Shown one piece after another: positions 7,838 to 14,804 of a stretch of 15,521 bases of DNA. Location: positions 1 to 15,521 of the forward strand of contig JADYYU010000399.1 in NCBI GenBank assembly GCA_020853515.1, read 5' to 3'. The stretch comes from Chitinophagaceae bacterium (GTDB taxonomy: Bacteria; Bacteroidota; Bacteroidia; Chitinophagales; Chitinophagaceae). A program made the position numbers and the translations under genes. Each line of letters begins with the position of its first letter. Positions within the stretch are counted from its first letter, which is position 1. The notes beneath the pieces were generated by a model. It was not told where the DNA came from. It made no database searches and was given only the letters and a program-made list of their open reading frames with translations.

Positions 7838-8923
7838 CTAGTAGTCCGCATTCAGCGTGGTCCACAATGAATCCAGCACAGGACTTTTTTTGATATTGTA
7901 CGCACCTGAGTGAATTTGATCTTCAATATAGCGAATACGTTTTTGGGTGCGGGGGTGGGAACTTAAAAATTCAAGACTGCTATGCGGATCTTTATTTTCA
8001 TGCAGCAGTATTTTAAATAGGCGAACCATCCCGTTGGGATCAATCTGATTATGTTTTAAAATTTTTAGGCCCTCCTTATCAGCCTCTTCTTCGAGCGACC
8101 TGGAATATGAAAGCGTTTTAAATTTATTCGCATTGTCGATCAAAACTGTTGATATGCCGTTTACATCACTGAAAAGTACGGATATAAAAATGTAAGAAGA
8201 TAAGCTACGAAAAATAGAACGCAGTGAATGCCGGTGGTTAACATGCGAAACTTCGTGCGACAGCAACCCCATCAATTCAGGATAATCATGCATCTGTTGC
8301 AGCAATTCAGAAAATACCACGATATGCCCGCCTGGCAATGCGAAAGCATTTTTCTCGTCATAGTCTACCACCGTGATCCTGAGGTCGTAGTCGGATTGAA
8401 AATCAACCTGATCCGTCATCTGATTCACAAGGTTTGTTTTGAAAGTATCAATTTTATACCCCTGCAAAACACTTTCGTAAATGCGCTCACCCAGTGCTTT
8501 CTCATTTTCTCTGCTAATAAGATGGGTGGCCATTTCGCCTGCAAACGGCACCACATAAAAATAAATAATCAGTACCAGTGCCAGCAGGGTGCTCAGCAGT
8601 AAGATGATCGCCTTATTGCTGATGCCTTTTACCTTGCCCAAAAAATTCATGTGCCCCGTTTCGGGATAAGTGCGATTAAAAAGCATCACAATATCCGGTG
8701 CGGTAATATCAACGCCCTCAGTACATTCAGCGTTAAAATTCAATATGAGGCGGTCTTTGCCTATAGAACGCACATGGCTGAGTTCGGCTAAGGCAATAGA
8801 CTTCGCGATCTGCTGATCATCAGTATAAACAGAGAGACCACTGGCATTAAAGTCAACATTAACAGCAACAGGTCTTGCGGATTTTCCGTCGAAATAATTT
8901 CCGCTAACTGTGTGAATCATCAT
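7838..8923 (-). CDS. Membrane-anchored M48 family zinc metalloprotease
   Basis: A 361-aa protein. Residues 1 to about 100 form a beta-rich N-terminal domain (VSGNYFDGKSARPVAVNV) of a type often seen before M48 domains. One transmembrane helix lies at about 104-126 (KAIILLLSTLLALVLIIYFY). The peptidase domain carries NAFALPGGHIVVF (193-205), the zinc motif HEVSH at 223-227 with catalytic Glu224, and a third ligand probably at Glu278 in SRSLEEEAD, matching the SRxxExxAD pattern. SSHPRTQKRI near 321-330 is the usual C-terminal M48 motif. All the key residues are present, so it should be active. Relatives (HtpX, Oma1, BepA) serve membrane or envelope quality control; the substrate here is unknown. 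The gene follows the DUF898 gene by 24 bases and is probably co-transcribed with it. Confidence 0.93.
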   Translation of the reverse strand: MMIHTVSGNYFDGKSARPVAVNVDFNASGLSVYTDDQQIAKSIALAELSHVRSIGKDRLILNFNAECTEGVDITAPDIVMLFNRTYPETGHMNFLGKVKGISNKAIILLLSTLLALVLIIYFYVVPFAGEMATHLISRENEKALGERIYESVLQGYKIDTFKTNLVNQMTDQVDFQSDYDLRITVVDYDEKNAFALPGGHIVVFSELLQQMHDYPELMGLLSHEVSHVNHRHSLRSIFRSLSSYIFISVLFSDVNGISTVLIDNANKFKTLSYSRSLEEEADKEGLKILKHNQIDPNGMVRLFKILLHENKDPHSSLEFLSSHPRTQKRIRYIEDQIHSGAYNIKKSPVLDSLWTTLNADY

Positions 8924-8947
8924 GAAAGTATCTTATTAGAGGTACAC

Positions 8948-9892
8948 TTAAATAGCCAGGTCGAAATCGAAGAAGTCTGCCATATCATCAGCAGTCGCAT
9001 CCGTAAAATTATCCTCTGTCTGTACTAATTTGTTGAGATCCAGATCACCCTGCAATTCAATATTATCAAATACAATACGCAGTGTTCGTACGATGACCCA
9101 TGGTGTGGCCAGACCAAAAGTGAAGATGACCATCAGTAAATTGACAACAAGCAACGAAAAAAATCCGCCCCCGGTGGCATTCGATTTAAAATAAATACGC
9201 TCTTCTCCATTTTCGATGGTCAGATGATTGACATAATATTCGAAAAGATTTTTCTGCCACCAGAAACCGTAAATTCCTAAGGTCACCAGCGTCAGTAAGT
9301 AACCGACAAGGTTTAACACAAAAAAATCGGTACCATCGCCACTATAGCGAAACTTACCATTGCCGATTCTGATATGGGATAGCACATAGTTGCGGATACT
9401 GATCACAAACCATGATCCGTAGATACCAAAGGTAACCAAAGTCAGCAACAGCCCTTTTATAAAAATACCGTAGAGTTCCTTTTTATCACCGCGGTAACCA
9501 AAGCGGATACCACGCCAGGAAGTGCGCGACATGCGGTAACGGTAGGAACCGTGGATGACGAGAGGTATGATGGCCGTCAGCGACAAAATATAAACCAAAA
9601 ATGCCAAAACCTGAAATCCCATAAAAGTAAGCATTGTAAAAATGCCCACGATAACCACAATACATAAAATGGCTTTTATAAATCCGACAAACATCTCCTT
9701 GCCGGTACCATGAAACTGAAACGGATCATTTTCGAATACGGTATGACCATAGAGATATTGTAATTGATTGGCTTTGCCCCAAGGATAATAAAAGCCCAGG
9801 GTAACGATTTGCAATAATAAATTGACGATCCAGATCTTAAAAAGCTCTGCGCCTTCTGCAATTGATTTTAAGGAATAATTTCTTTGTTCCAT
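8948..9892 (-). CDS. DUF898 / YjgN-type multi-pass membrane protein with four internal repeats
   Basis: A 314-aa membrane protein of the DUF898 (YjgN) family, whose biochemical role is unknown. ATG at 9892 (MEQRNYSLKS) was chosen; the frame is open to 10033, but those extra 47 residues are unlike the family and overlap the neighbouring gene. The body repeats one unit four times, with the core motif T-x-G-(I/F/L)-x-x-x-W: TLGFYYPW at 31-38, TFGIYGSW at 154-161, TLGIYGFW at 204-211 and TFGLATPW at 258-265. Each core follows a hydrophobic helix, and the first three are followed by Asn/Gln, Tyr and His residues. Units are joined by hydrophilic segments such as FQFHGTGKEMF and FRYSGDGTDFF. A hydrophilic tail from about residue 282 has about ten acidic residues in 33. 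It is first in a probable operon with the M48 protease. Confidence 0.92.
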   Translation of the reverse strand: MEQRNYSLKSIAEGAELFKIWIVNLLLQIVTLGFYYPWGKANQLQYLYGHTVFENDPFQFHGTGKEMFVGFIKAILCIVVIVGIFTMLTFMGFQVLAFLVYILSLTAIIPLVIHGSYRYRMSRTSWRGIRFGYRGDKKELYGIFIKGLLLTLVTFGIYGSWFVISIRNYVLSHIRIGNGKFRYSGDGTDFFVLNLVGYLLTLVTLGIYGFWWQKNLFEYYVNHLTIENGEERIYFKSNATGGGFFSLLVVNLLMVIFTFGLATPWVIVRTLRIVFDNIELQGDLDLNKLVQTEDNFTDATADDMADFFDFDLAI

Positions 9893-9927
9893 AGTGAAGA
9901 TTTTTGGTGTGTTTAAATTGTAATGTT

Positions 9928-9935
9928 CAAATATA
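9928..9935 (-). promoter_or_regulatory. Putative -7 element for the DUF898-M48 operon
   Basis: The minus strand reads TATATTTG, a full match to TAnnTTTG, 35 bases before the ATG at 9892. This would give a leader of roughly 29 bases. No TTG is found 17-23 bases upstream, so only half of the promoter pattern is supported. The short M48 spacing implies that this one promoter serves both genes. Confidence 0.4.
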
Positions 9936-10007
9936 ATAAACCACATGGCATTTTTATATAAATAACAACAATTCATTGAATTCGGTAAGCTGAACTGCAG
10001 ATGCCGA

Positions 10008-11549
10008 TTATTGCATTGCCAGCCGCTGCGCAATATTCATTCCGTCCATAGCAGCGCTTACAATGCCGCCTGCATAGCCTGCCCCTTCCGCACAGGGATA
10101 TAAATTTCTGATCTGAATATGCTCAAAAGTTACCGCATCACGTGGAATGCGCACCGGCGACGAGGTTCTGCTTTCGGTGGCAACCACCAAAGCCTGTTCA
10201 GTATAATAGCCCCTCATTTTTTTTCCAAAAAGTTGAAAGGCCTCACGCAGACTTTCATATACAACCGAAGGTAAAACATCGGCTAGCATGGCACTTTTGA
10301 CACCCGGCAAATAGGAGCAATCAGGTAGCGTTGCTGACAAACGCCGGTTAACAAAATCTGTCATTCGCATGGCAGGGGCCACAAAGTTTCCACCACCGGC
10401 TGCAAAGGCCTTCTGCTCCACCGCATGCTGATAATGCAAACCACTCAGGGCATCTTTACTCAGATAATCATTCTCAGCGATACTCACCACTATACCACTG
10501 TTGGCAAACGGATTATTTCTTTTAGAAGGACTCCAGCCATTCACCACCAAACTTTGCTGCTCGGTAGAAGCGGGCGCTATGATACCCCCTGGACACATGC
10601 AAAACGAAAAGACACCCCGACCGCTTACCTGCTGTACCAGACTGTAACTGCTGGGTGGAAGATAGTCAGGACGGACGGCACAGTGATACTGCGCTTCGTC
10701 TATGACCGCCTGCGGATGTTCTACCCGCACGCCCAATGCAAAAGGCTTCGCTTGCAGTGCAATTTTCTTTCGGTGCAACAAGGCATAGATATCAGCCGCC
10801 GAATGCCCGGTAGCCAGCACCAGATGCCTGATGCCGATACTCAGGGCATCATTTATTGTTACAGATGATATCCTGTTGTCATTCAGTAAGATGTCCGTAA
10901 GCTTTGAATTAAAATGCACTTCACCGCCGCACTCAATAATGCAGGCTGTAACAGCTTCAATAATATGGGGTAATTTGTTGGTACCGATATGTGGATGGGC
11001 TTCATATAATATGCGGTCATCTGCACCAAAAAAATGCAACCATTCAAGTACCGTTTTAACCTGCCCTCTCTTATTACTCCGTGTATATAATTTCCCATCA
11101 CTGTAAGTGCCGGCTCCCCCCTCACCAAAACAATAATTACTTTCCTCGTTTAATATGCCTTCCTTATTCAACTTAGCCAGGTCGCGGCGCCTGTCCCGCA
11201 CATTTTTACCCCTTTCAAAAATAATCGGTTTCAAACCCGATTGTATGCAATGTAATGCACAAAACAAACCTGCTGGACCGGCGCCGATAATATGTACTTC
11301 GGCAGCAGAACGTACATCTTTCTTATGAAACAACACAGGCTGTGGCTGCACCCGAATACCTTCCGAATAAATTCTCAACTGCAGGTTATAGCGGATCGTC
11401 CGGCTTCTTGCATCCAGCGATTTCTTTAATATTTCATATTCAAAAGGTGCAGCAGCAGGCAAGCCCGCCGCGGTTGCGATAGCCTGTCGCAATGCTGATT
11501 CCTGATGAAAAGTAGCCGCGGGCAGAGAAAATTGAATGTCTTTGATCAT
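10008..11549 (-). CDS. FAD-dependent dehydrogenase, COG2509 type
   Basis: A 513-aa soluble flavoprotein. An N-terminal region of about 80 residues precedes the dinucleotide-binding motif HIIGAGPAGLFCALHC (GAGPAG at 89-94), which ends in an acidic residue for the FAD ribose (IIFERGK). The COG2509 family pattern FGEGGAGTYSDGKLYTR follows. Near residues 315-350 are CMCPGGIIAP and VVNGWSPSKR, and at the C-terminus AEGAGYAGGIVSAAMDG, which closes the FAD site. These place it in a widespread group of predicted dehydrogenases whose physiological substrate I do not know. The start is ATG at 11547-11549. It stands alone, divergent from the histidine kinase, with 115 bases between its stop and the DUF898 start. 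The family call is firm; any specific reaction would be a guess. Confidence 0.92.
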   Translation of the reverse strand: MIKDIQFSLPAATFHQESALRQAIATAAGLPAAAPFEYEILKKSLDARSRTIRYNLQLRIYSEGIRVQPQPVLFHKKDVRSAAEVHIIGAGPAGLFCALHCIQSGLKPIIFERGKNVRDRRRDLAKLNKEGILNEESNYCFGEGGAGTYSDGKLYTRSNKRGQVKTVLEWLHFFGADDRILYEAHPHIGTNKLPHIIEAVTACIIECGGEVHFNSKLTDILLNDNRISSVTINDALSIGIRHLVLATGHSAADIYALLHRKKIALQAKPFALGVRVEHPQAVIDEAQYHCAVRPDYLPPSSYSLVQQVSGRGVFSFCMCPGGIIAPASTEQQSLVVNGWSPSKRNNPFANSGIVVSIAENDYLSKDALSGLHYQHAVEQKAFAAGGGNFVAPAMRMTDFVNRRLSATLPDCSYLPGVKSAMLADVLPSVVYESLREAFQLFGKKMRGYYTEQALVVATESRTSSPVRIPRDAVTFEHIQIRNLYPCAEGAGYAGGIVSAAMDGMNIAQRLAMQ

Positions 11550-11585
11550 AGTCAGGTCAGGTATTTATCCTGCATAATTAGTTTC

Positions 11586-11593
11586 CAAAAGTA
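11586..11593 (-). promoter_or_regulatory. Putative -7 element for the FAD dehydrogenase gene
   Basis: The minus strand reads TACTTTTG, matching TAnnTTTG, about 36 bases upstream of the ATG at 11549. No TTG is at the expected upstream distance. The same octamer occurs on the opposite strand for the divergent histidine kinase gene. Confidence 0.35.
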
Positions 11594-11607
11594 TCAAATA
11601 AAAACCA

Positions 11608-11668
11608 CTTAGTGCCTGACGACCTCTATGTTAAAATAAAATCAAAGGGTATAAAATGTAACACTAAG
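11608..11668. repeat. 7-bp inverted repeat in the dehydrogenase/kinase divergent region
   Basis: CTTAGTG at 11608-11614 and CACTAAG at 11662-11668 are perfect inverted copies, lying between the two divergent -7 elements. The first sits inside a small palindrome, CACTTAGTG. The arms are 47 bases apart, so they are more likely two half-sites than a hairpin, or chance in a short region. Confidence 0.25.
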
Positions 11669-11672
11669 CCTC

Positions 11673-11680
11673 TACTTTTG
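11673..11680 (+). promoter_or_regulatory. Putative -7 element for the histidine kinase gene
   Basis: TACTTTTG matches TAnnTTTG and ends five bases before the GTG start at 11686. Transcription at the usual distance would begin at or within a base or two of the start codon, giving a leaderless message. No TTG or TTTG sits at the expected -33 distance, so support is partial. Confidence 0.35.
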
Positions 11681-11685
11681 TTTTT

Positions 11686-12954
11686 GTGAAAAAAATATTT
11701 CCGGTCATCATTTCACTCATCGTAGTTTCTCTGTTTGGCATTATCTATCTGCAGGTCGACTGGATCAGCAGTACCATGAAGCTTAAAAAGGAACATTACG
11801 TCAGTGATATTTACGCCAGTCTGACCAACATCAGTCAGGCCATTCAGGAAAAAAAAGATCAGTCTATACTTGGTTTTCAGCTTCAGTTTCAACCGATGTC
11901 GTTTGGTAAGTTCATACCAACATCTACAGTGTATAAGAATTATGAAATGCAGGAACTGATCAAAAGTGAATTCAAAAAAAACAATATCAAACAGCCCTTT
12001 GAGTATTGCATTAAAAATAGCATGTCAAGTGTGGTACTGGTCAGTTCCGGTTTTAAAAATGAATTTTTCGAGTCTGAAAACAACTACAGTAAATTACTGA
12101 ATCCTGAAACCTATATCAACTCTGAAAGTTTGAATGTGTATATTGAACCGGATAACTATTTTCAAAATCACATGGCCAAACTATTGTTGTTTGCGGCCCT
12201 GTTTACTTCGGTCATTATAGCAGCATTTGTGCTGACGCTAAAAACCATGCTGAGTCAGAATAAGCTATCGGAGATCAAATCTGATTTCATTAATAATATG
12301 ACTCATGAATTCAAAACACCGATCGCCACGATACAACTGGCAGCGGATGCTCTGAATAATGAAAAAGTAATTTCAAACCAGCAGCAGATCCAATATTACA
12401 GTAGTATCATTAAAGAAGAAAACAGACGAATGAACAAGCAGGTTGAAAAAATTCTGCAGGCGGCACAATTAGAGAAAGATGAGATTAAACTGCAATACAA
12501 AAAAATCAATGTGCATGATATACTGACCAAAGTAGCTGAAAACACCAAGCTACAAATGGAAGAAGTCGGTGCCACTTTTTCGCTCGACCTGCGTGCTGCC
12601 CGGGCGGTGATCAATGCAGATGAAGTCCATTTTACCAATATCCTATTTAATCTGGTAGACAATGCCATCAAATATTCAAAAGATCATCCTACCGTGCATA
12701 TCAGCACTTTCAATAGCAGCAACAGTATACAAATTGCGATCAAAGACAATGGGATTGGCATGGAAAGAGAAACACAGCAACATATTTTCGAAAAATTTTA
12801 CCGTGCTCACACCGGCAACCTGCACAATGTAAAAGGCTTTGGCTTAGGGCTGACTTACGTAAAAAATATTGTTGATGCGCATAAAGGAAAAATCAATGTT
12901 GACAGCGAGCTGGGCAAAGGAAGTACTTTCACCCTGAGTTTTGATCTCGCCTGA
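11686..12954 (+). CDS. Membrane sensor histidine kinase
   Basis: A 422-aa two-component sensor. Helix 1 is at about residues 4-22 (IFPVIISLIVVSLFGIIYL), a sensor region of about 140 residues faces the periplasm, and helix 2 is at about 163-187 (LLLFAALFTSVIIAAFVL). The HisKA domain has its phosphoacceptor at His207 in MTHEFKTPIA. The ATPase domain carries the N box NLVDNAIKYS (Asn322, Asn326), G1 DNGIGM at 354-359, F box FEKFYRAH and G2 GFGLGLTYV at 384-392. All catalytic motifs are intact. There is no HAMP domain and no recognisable sensor fold, so the stimulus is unknown. The start is GTG at 11686, giving a normal MKK n-region. Both neighbours lie on the other strand and neither is a response regulator, so its partner is elsewhere. 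Confidence 0.95.
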   Translation: MKKIFPVIISLIVVSLFGIIYLQVDWISSTMKLKKEHYVSDIYASLTNISQAIQEKKDQSILGFQLQFQPMSFGKFIPTSTVYKNYEMQELIKSEFKKNNIKQPFEYCIKNSMSSVVLVSSGFKNEFFESENNYSKLLNPETYINSESLNVYIEPDNYFQNHMAKLLLFAALFTSVIIAAFVLTLKTMLSQNKLSEIKSDFINNMTHEFKTPIATIQLAADALNNEKVISNQQQIQYYSSIIKEENRRMNKQVEKILQAAQLEKDEIKLQYKKINVHDILTKVAENTKLQMEEVGATFSLDLRAARAVINADEVHFTNILFNLVDNAIKYSKDHPTVHISTFNSSNSIQIAIKDNGIGMERETQQHIFEKFYRAHTGNLHNVKGFGLGLTYVKNIVDAHKGKINVDSELGKGSTFTLSFDLA

Positions 12955-12984
12955 GTAACCGATGTAAAATAAAAAGTAACAGAA

Positions 12985-13992
12985 CTACATAGTTTGATTA
13001 AATACTTTGAGCTCGGCAAAAAAAGCGCGCTCCATTTCATAAATACCCATCAGCAGCACAGCAAGATCCTGATAATTACCGACGTCCGTCGTCCTCGACT
13101 TGCAGATACGGGCCGTTTGGTATGCAAAATTTCGCCATTGATCACCAATAAGGGTCATTCGTTCGCTAAAAGCTTTTAGTTCGGGTAAACCGGTAATCAC
13201 TGAGGCTTCCTGCAAAAAAGCTGCATACAAAAATCTAAAACCGGCACCCCCTGTACCAATCTCCTCCTGCATGCGAATGATATTTCCGAGATATAAAGTT
13301 GCTTTTCTGGCATCCAGTTTTTCGGGATACTGACTGATCTTTTTACTTAAAAATTTGATGGCATTAACACCAAACCAGGGCACCGGTGGTGACGACATAA
13401 AAAAACAAGTTTGTTTAATTCCTTTTTTAATGGCTTCTGTCAGATTCATCTCTGCAGAAACGGATCTGATAAAATACATCCTGCCTTTAGGCTCCGGATA
13501 GCCTTTGGCAAAGCGGGCCCTGGCAAGATCTTCATACGCAATTTCAGTCACATCTTCCATCACCGGATCACTGATAAAATACTTGTTGTTCTCTTCTCCG
13601 TAAACGATGAGGTTATGTGCATTAAAATGAAATCTGAATACTTCAGGCAAAAAAGGCAGAAAAAAAACACTCACCTGGCAACCCGTTGGAATGTTTTGAT
13701 CAATATTCTTTTTAAGGGCCGCCATGGCTTCTGTGGCATTTTTAAATTTTACACTTTCATACTGAACATTCAGTCGTTTGCAAACATTTTTAAATATTTG
13801 CCCCGGATAAATTCTATACGTAGTGCCGGGCACACCGTTCACTTTTACAAATGGGAGATGTCCGAAAAAAATACCACTGCCAATACCAAAAGCAAGCGGT
13901 TCGGAAATGGGCAAACCGTAATGCTTCAGCAAATTTGAAGTTACACCACTTTCACAATGCGCCTGCGACTGATGTTTAAAAGGAATAATCAT
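12985..13992 (-). CDS. BtrH N-terminal / DUF4872-type protein
   Basis: A 335-aa soluble protein resembling BtrH, the butirosin-pathway enzyme that moves an acyl group from acyl-carrier protein to an amine. The N-terminal domain has a papain-like set in the expected order: Cys13 (AHCESGVTSNLLKHYG), His126 (FNAHNLIVYG) and Asp142 (FISDPV). A glycine-rich stretch, AFGIGSGIFFG, lies at about 34-44. The C-terminal half is helical (GGAGFRFLYAAFLQEAS, DQWRNFAYQTARI) and resembles DUF4872. ATG at 13992 starts directly at MIIPFKH; an upstream ATG at 14061 would add 23 hydrophobic residues (YFTAFINLFHLYN) and cannot be ruled out. No carrier protein, ketosynthase or ABC transporter is nearby, so the substrate is unknown. 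It converges with the kinase gene, 30 bases stop to stop. Confidence 0.85.
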   Translation of the reverse strand: MIIPFKHQSQAHCESGVTSNLLKHYGLPISEPLAFGIGSGIFFGHLPFVKVNGVPGTTYRIYPGQIFKNVCKRLNVQYESVKFKNATEAMAALKKNIDQNIPTGCQVSVFFLPFLPEVFRFHFNAHNLIVYGEENNKYFISDPVMEDVTEIAYEDLARARFAKGYPEPKGRMYFIRSVSAEMNLTEAIKKGIKQTCFFMSSPPVPWFGVNAIKFLSKKISQYPEKLDARKATLYLGNIIRMQEEIGTGGAGFRFLYAAFLQEASVITGLPELKAFSERMTLIGDQWRNFAYQTARICKSRTTDVGNYQDLAVLLMGIYEMERAFFAELKVFNQTM

Positions 13993-14277
13993 GTTGTAAA
14001 GATGAAATAAATTAATGAAAGCTGTAAAATAAATATTTTTTTTGCTGTTGTATTCTGCCATTGACCGGGCACTGCGATCTGCTTAAACCATTACAATTAA
14101 AAGGCGATGCATTACACCTTCAAAATAATTAAATCATTCCCTTCTGCACAATCGCCTGCCGGGGCCTTCCGTATAATCAAGCTGCATTGATACCGGCTGC
14201 GAGCGGGCTGTTCAATTCTGCGCAAATCTTGTGCAGACCTTCTACATAAAAAAATGCGAGCCCATTAGACATATGAC
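13993..14277. other. Intergenic region with two small inverted repeats
   Basis: About 285 bases lie between the BtrH-like gene and the VOC gene on the minus strand. No convincing reading frame or clear TAnnTTTG element is visible. AGGCGAT (14102-14108) and ATCGCCT (14151-14157) form a 7-bp inverted pair 42 bases apart. CTGCGCAA-ATC-TTGTGCAG at 14218-14236 forms an 8-pair stem with one G-U pair in plus-strand RNA and a 3-nt loop, but no U-tract follows on either strand. Confidence 0.4.
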
Positions 14278-14682
14278 CTATTTAAAATCACCAACAGCAT
14301 CCGGCGGGGCCGTAGTGATCCACCATACATTTCCAAATGGATCTGTAATACCACCGGTTCGACCATATTCGCGGTCTGCCATTTCCATCAGAGTACGACT
14401 GCCATTTGCGATTGCTTTCCGGAAAGTTTCATCCGCATTCTTTACATAAACAAATAGATTTGCTGCCTGTGCCGGCCAGTCGTTTGTAGCGTCAGCTATC
14501 ATCAGGGTGCTGTCGCCAATCTGAATTTCGGTATGAATCACGGTCTTGCCGTCCTCATGCATTTTATGCATATTTAACTTAACTTCTGCGTCAAAAACTT
14601 CGCGTGTAAAATGGACAAATGACAGCGCCCCTTGCACGAGCAGGTAAGGCATCACTGTCTGATAATGATTTGATAAATTCAT
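14278..14682 (-). CDS. VOC superfamily (PhnB-like/glyoxalase) protein
   Basis: A 134-aa single-unit vicinal-oxygen-chelate protein of the PhnB-like type, close to the family's usual length. The start motif QTVMPYLLVQGALSFVHFTREVFDA contains the conserved first strand and helix. HTEIQIGDSTLMIAD (50-64) carries a likely metal-position Glu52, and YGRTGGITDPFGNVWWIT (106-123) is the signature ending of PhnB-like proteins. Such proteins dimerise to build the active site, and many have no known substrate; a lyase, dioxygenase or resistance role cannot be chosen from sequence. The start is ATG at 14682. The 117-base gap to the upstream gene on the same strand contains a 10-bp inverted repeat. Confidence 0.9.
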   Translation of the reverse strand: MNLSNHYQTVMPYLLVQGALSFVHFTREVFDAEVKLNMHKMHEDGKTVIHTEIQIGDSTLMIADATNDWPAQAANLFVYVKNADETFRKAIANGSRTLMEMADREYGRTGGITDPFGNVWWITTAPPDAVGDFK

Positions 14683-14728
14683 AGGGTCATCATTTTAGTT
14701 ATTTGTAATTATAATGGAATGAATGTAA

Positions 14729-14804
14729 ATTAAACCGGCACTCCCACGATTCAAATATATGCAATAGCGCTTGCAGGAAATAATAAAAAGCACTCCGGTT
14801 TAAT
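14729..14804. repeat. 76-bp segment bounded by perfect 10-bp inverted repeats
   Basis: ATTAAACCGG at 14729-14738 and CCGGTTTAAT at 14795-14804 are exact inverted copies, 56 bases apart. The right arm overlaps the stop codon of the 135-aa gene (14800-14802). A second pattern overlaps it: the direct repeat GCACTCC at 14738-14744 and 14790-14796. No flanking target duplication is seen and no U-tract follows the stem in minus-strand RNA. It could be a long-loop 3' structure, paired operator sites for the VOC gene, or a remnant of a small element. Confidence 0.55.

Noticed and set aside
9893..10033. 47-residue N-terminal extension of the DUF898 protein
   Set aside because: The residues do not resemble the family, contain the candidate -7 element in their DNA and overlap the end of the dehydrogenase gene.
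10425..10868. 147-codon plus-strand frame inside the FAD dehydrogenase
   Set aside because: It is antisense to a clearly recognised flavoprotein, and its protein has no coherent fold or motif.
13411..13938. 175-codon plus-strand frame inside the BtrH-like gene
   Set aside because: It is antisense to a gene with recognisable catalytic motifs; its Phe/His/Lys-rich translation is typical of a complementary-strand shadow.
14729..14804. Calling the inverted-repeat segment a MITE
   Set aside because: No target-site duplication is visible and only one copy lies in the window, so a mobile origin is not supported.
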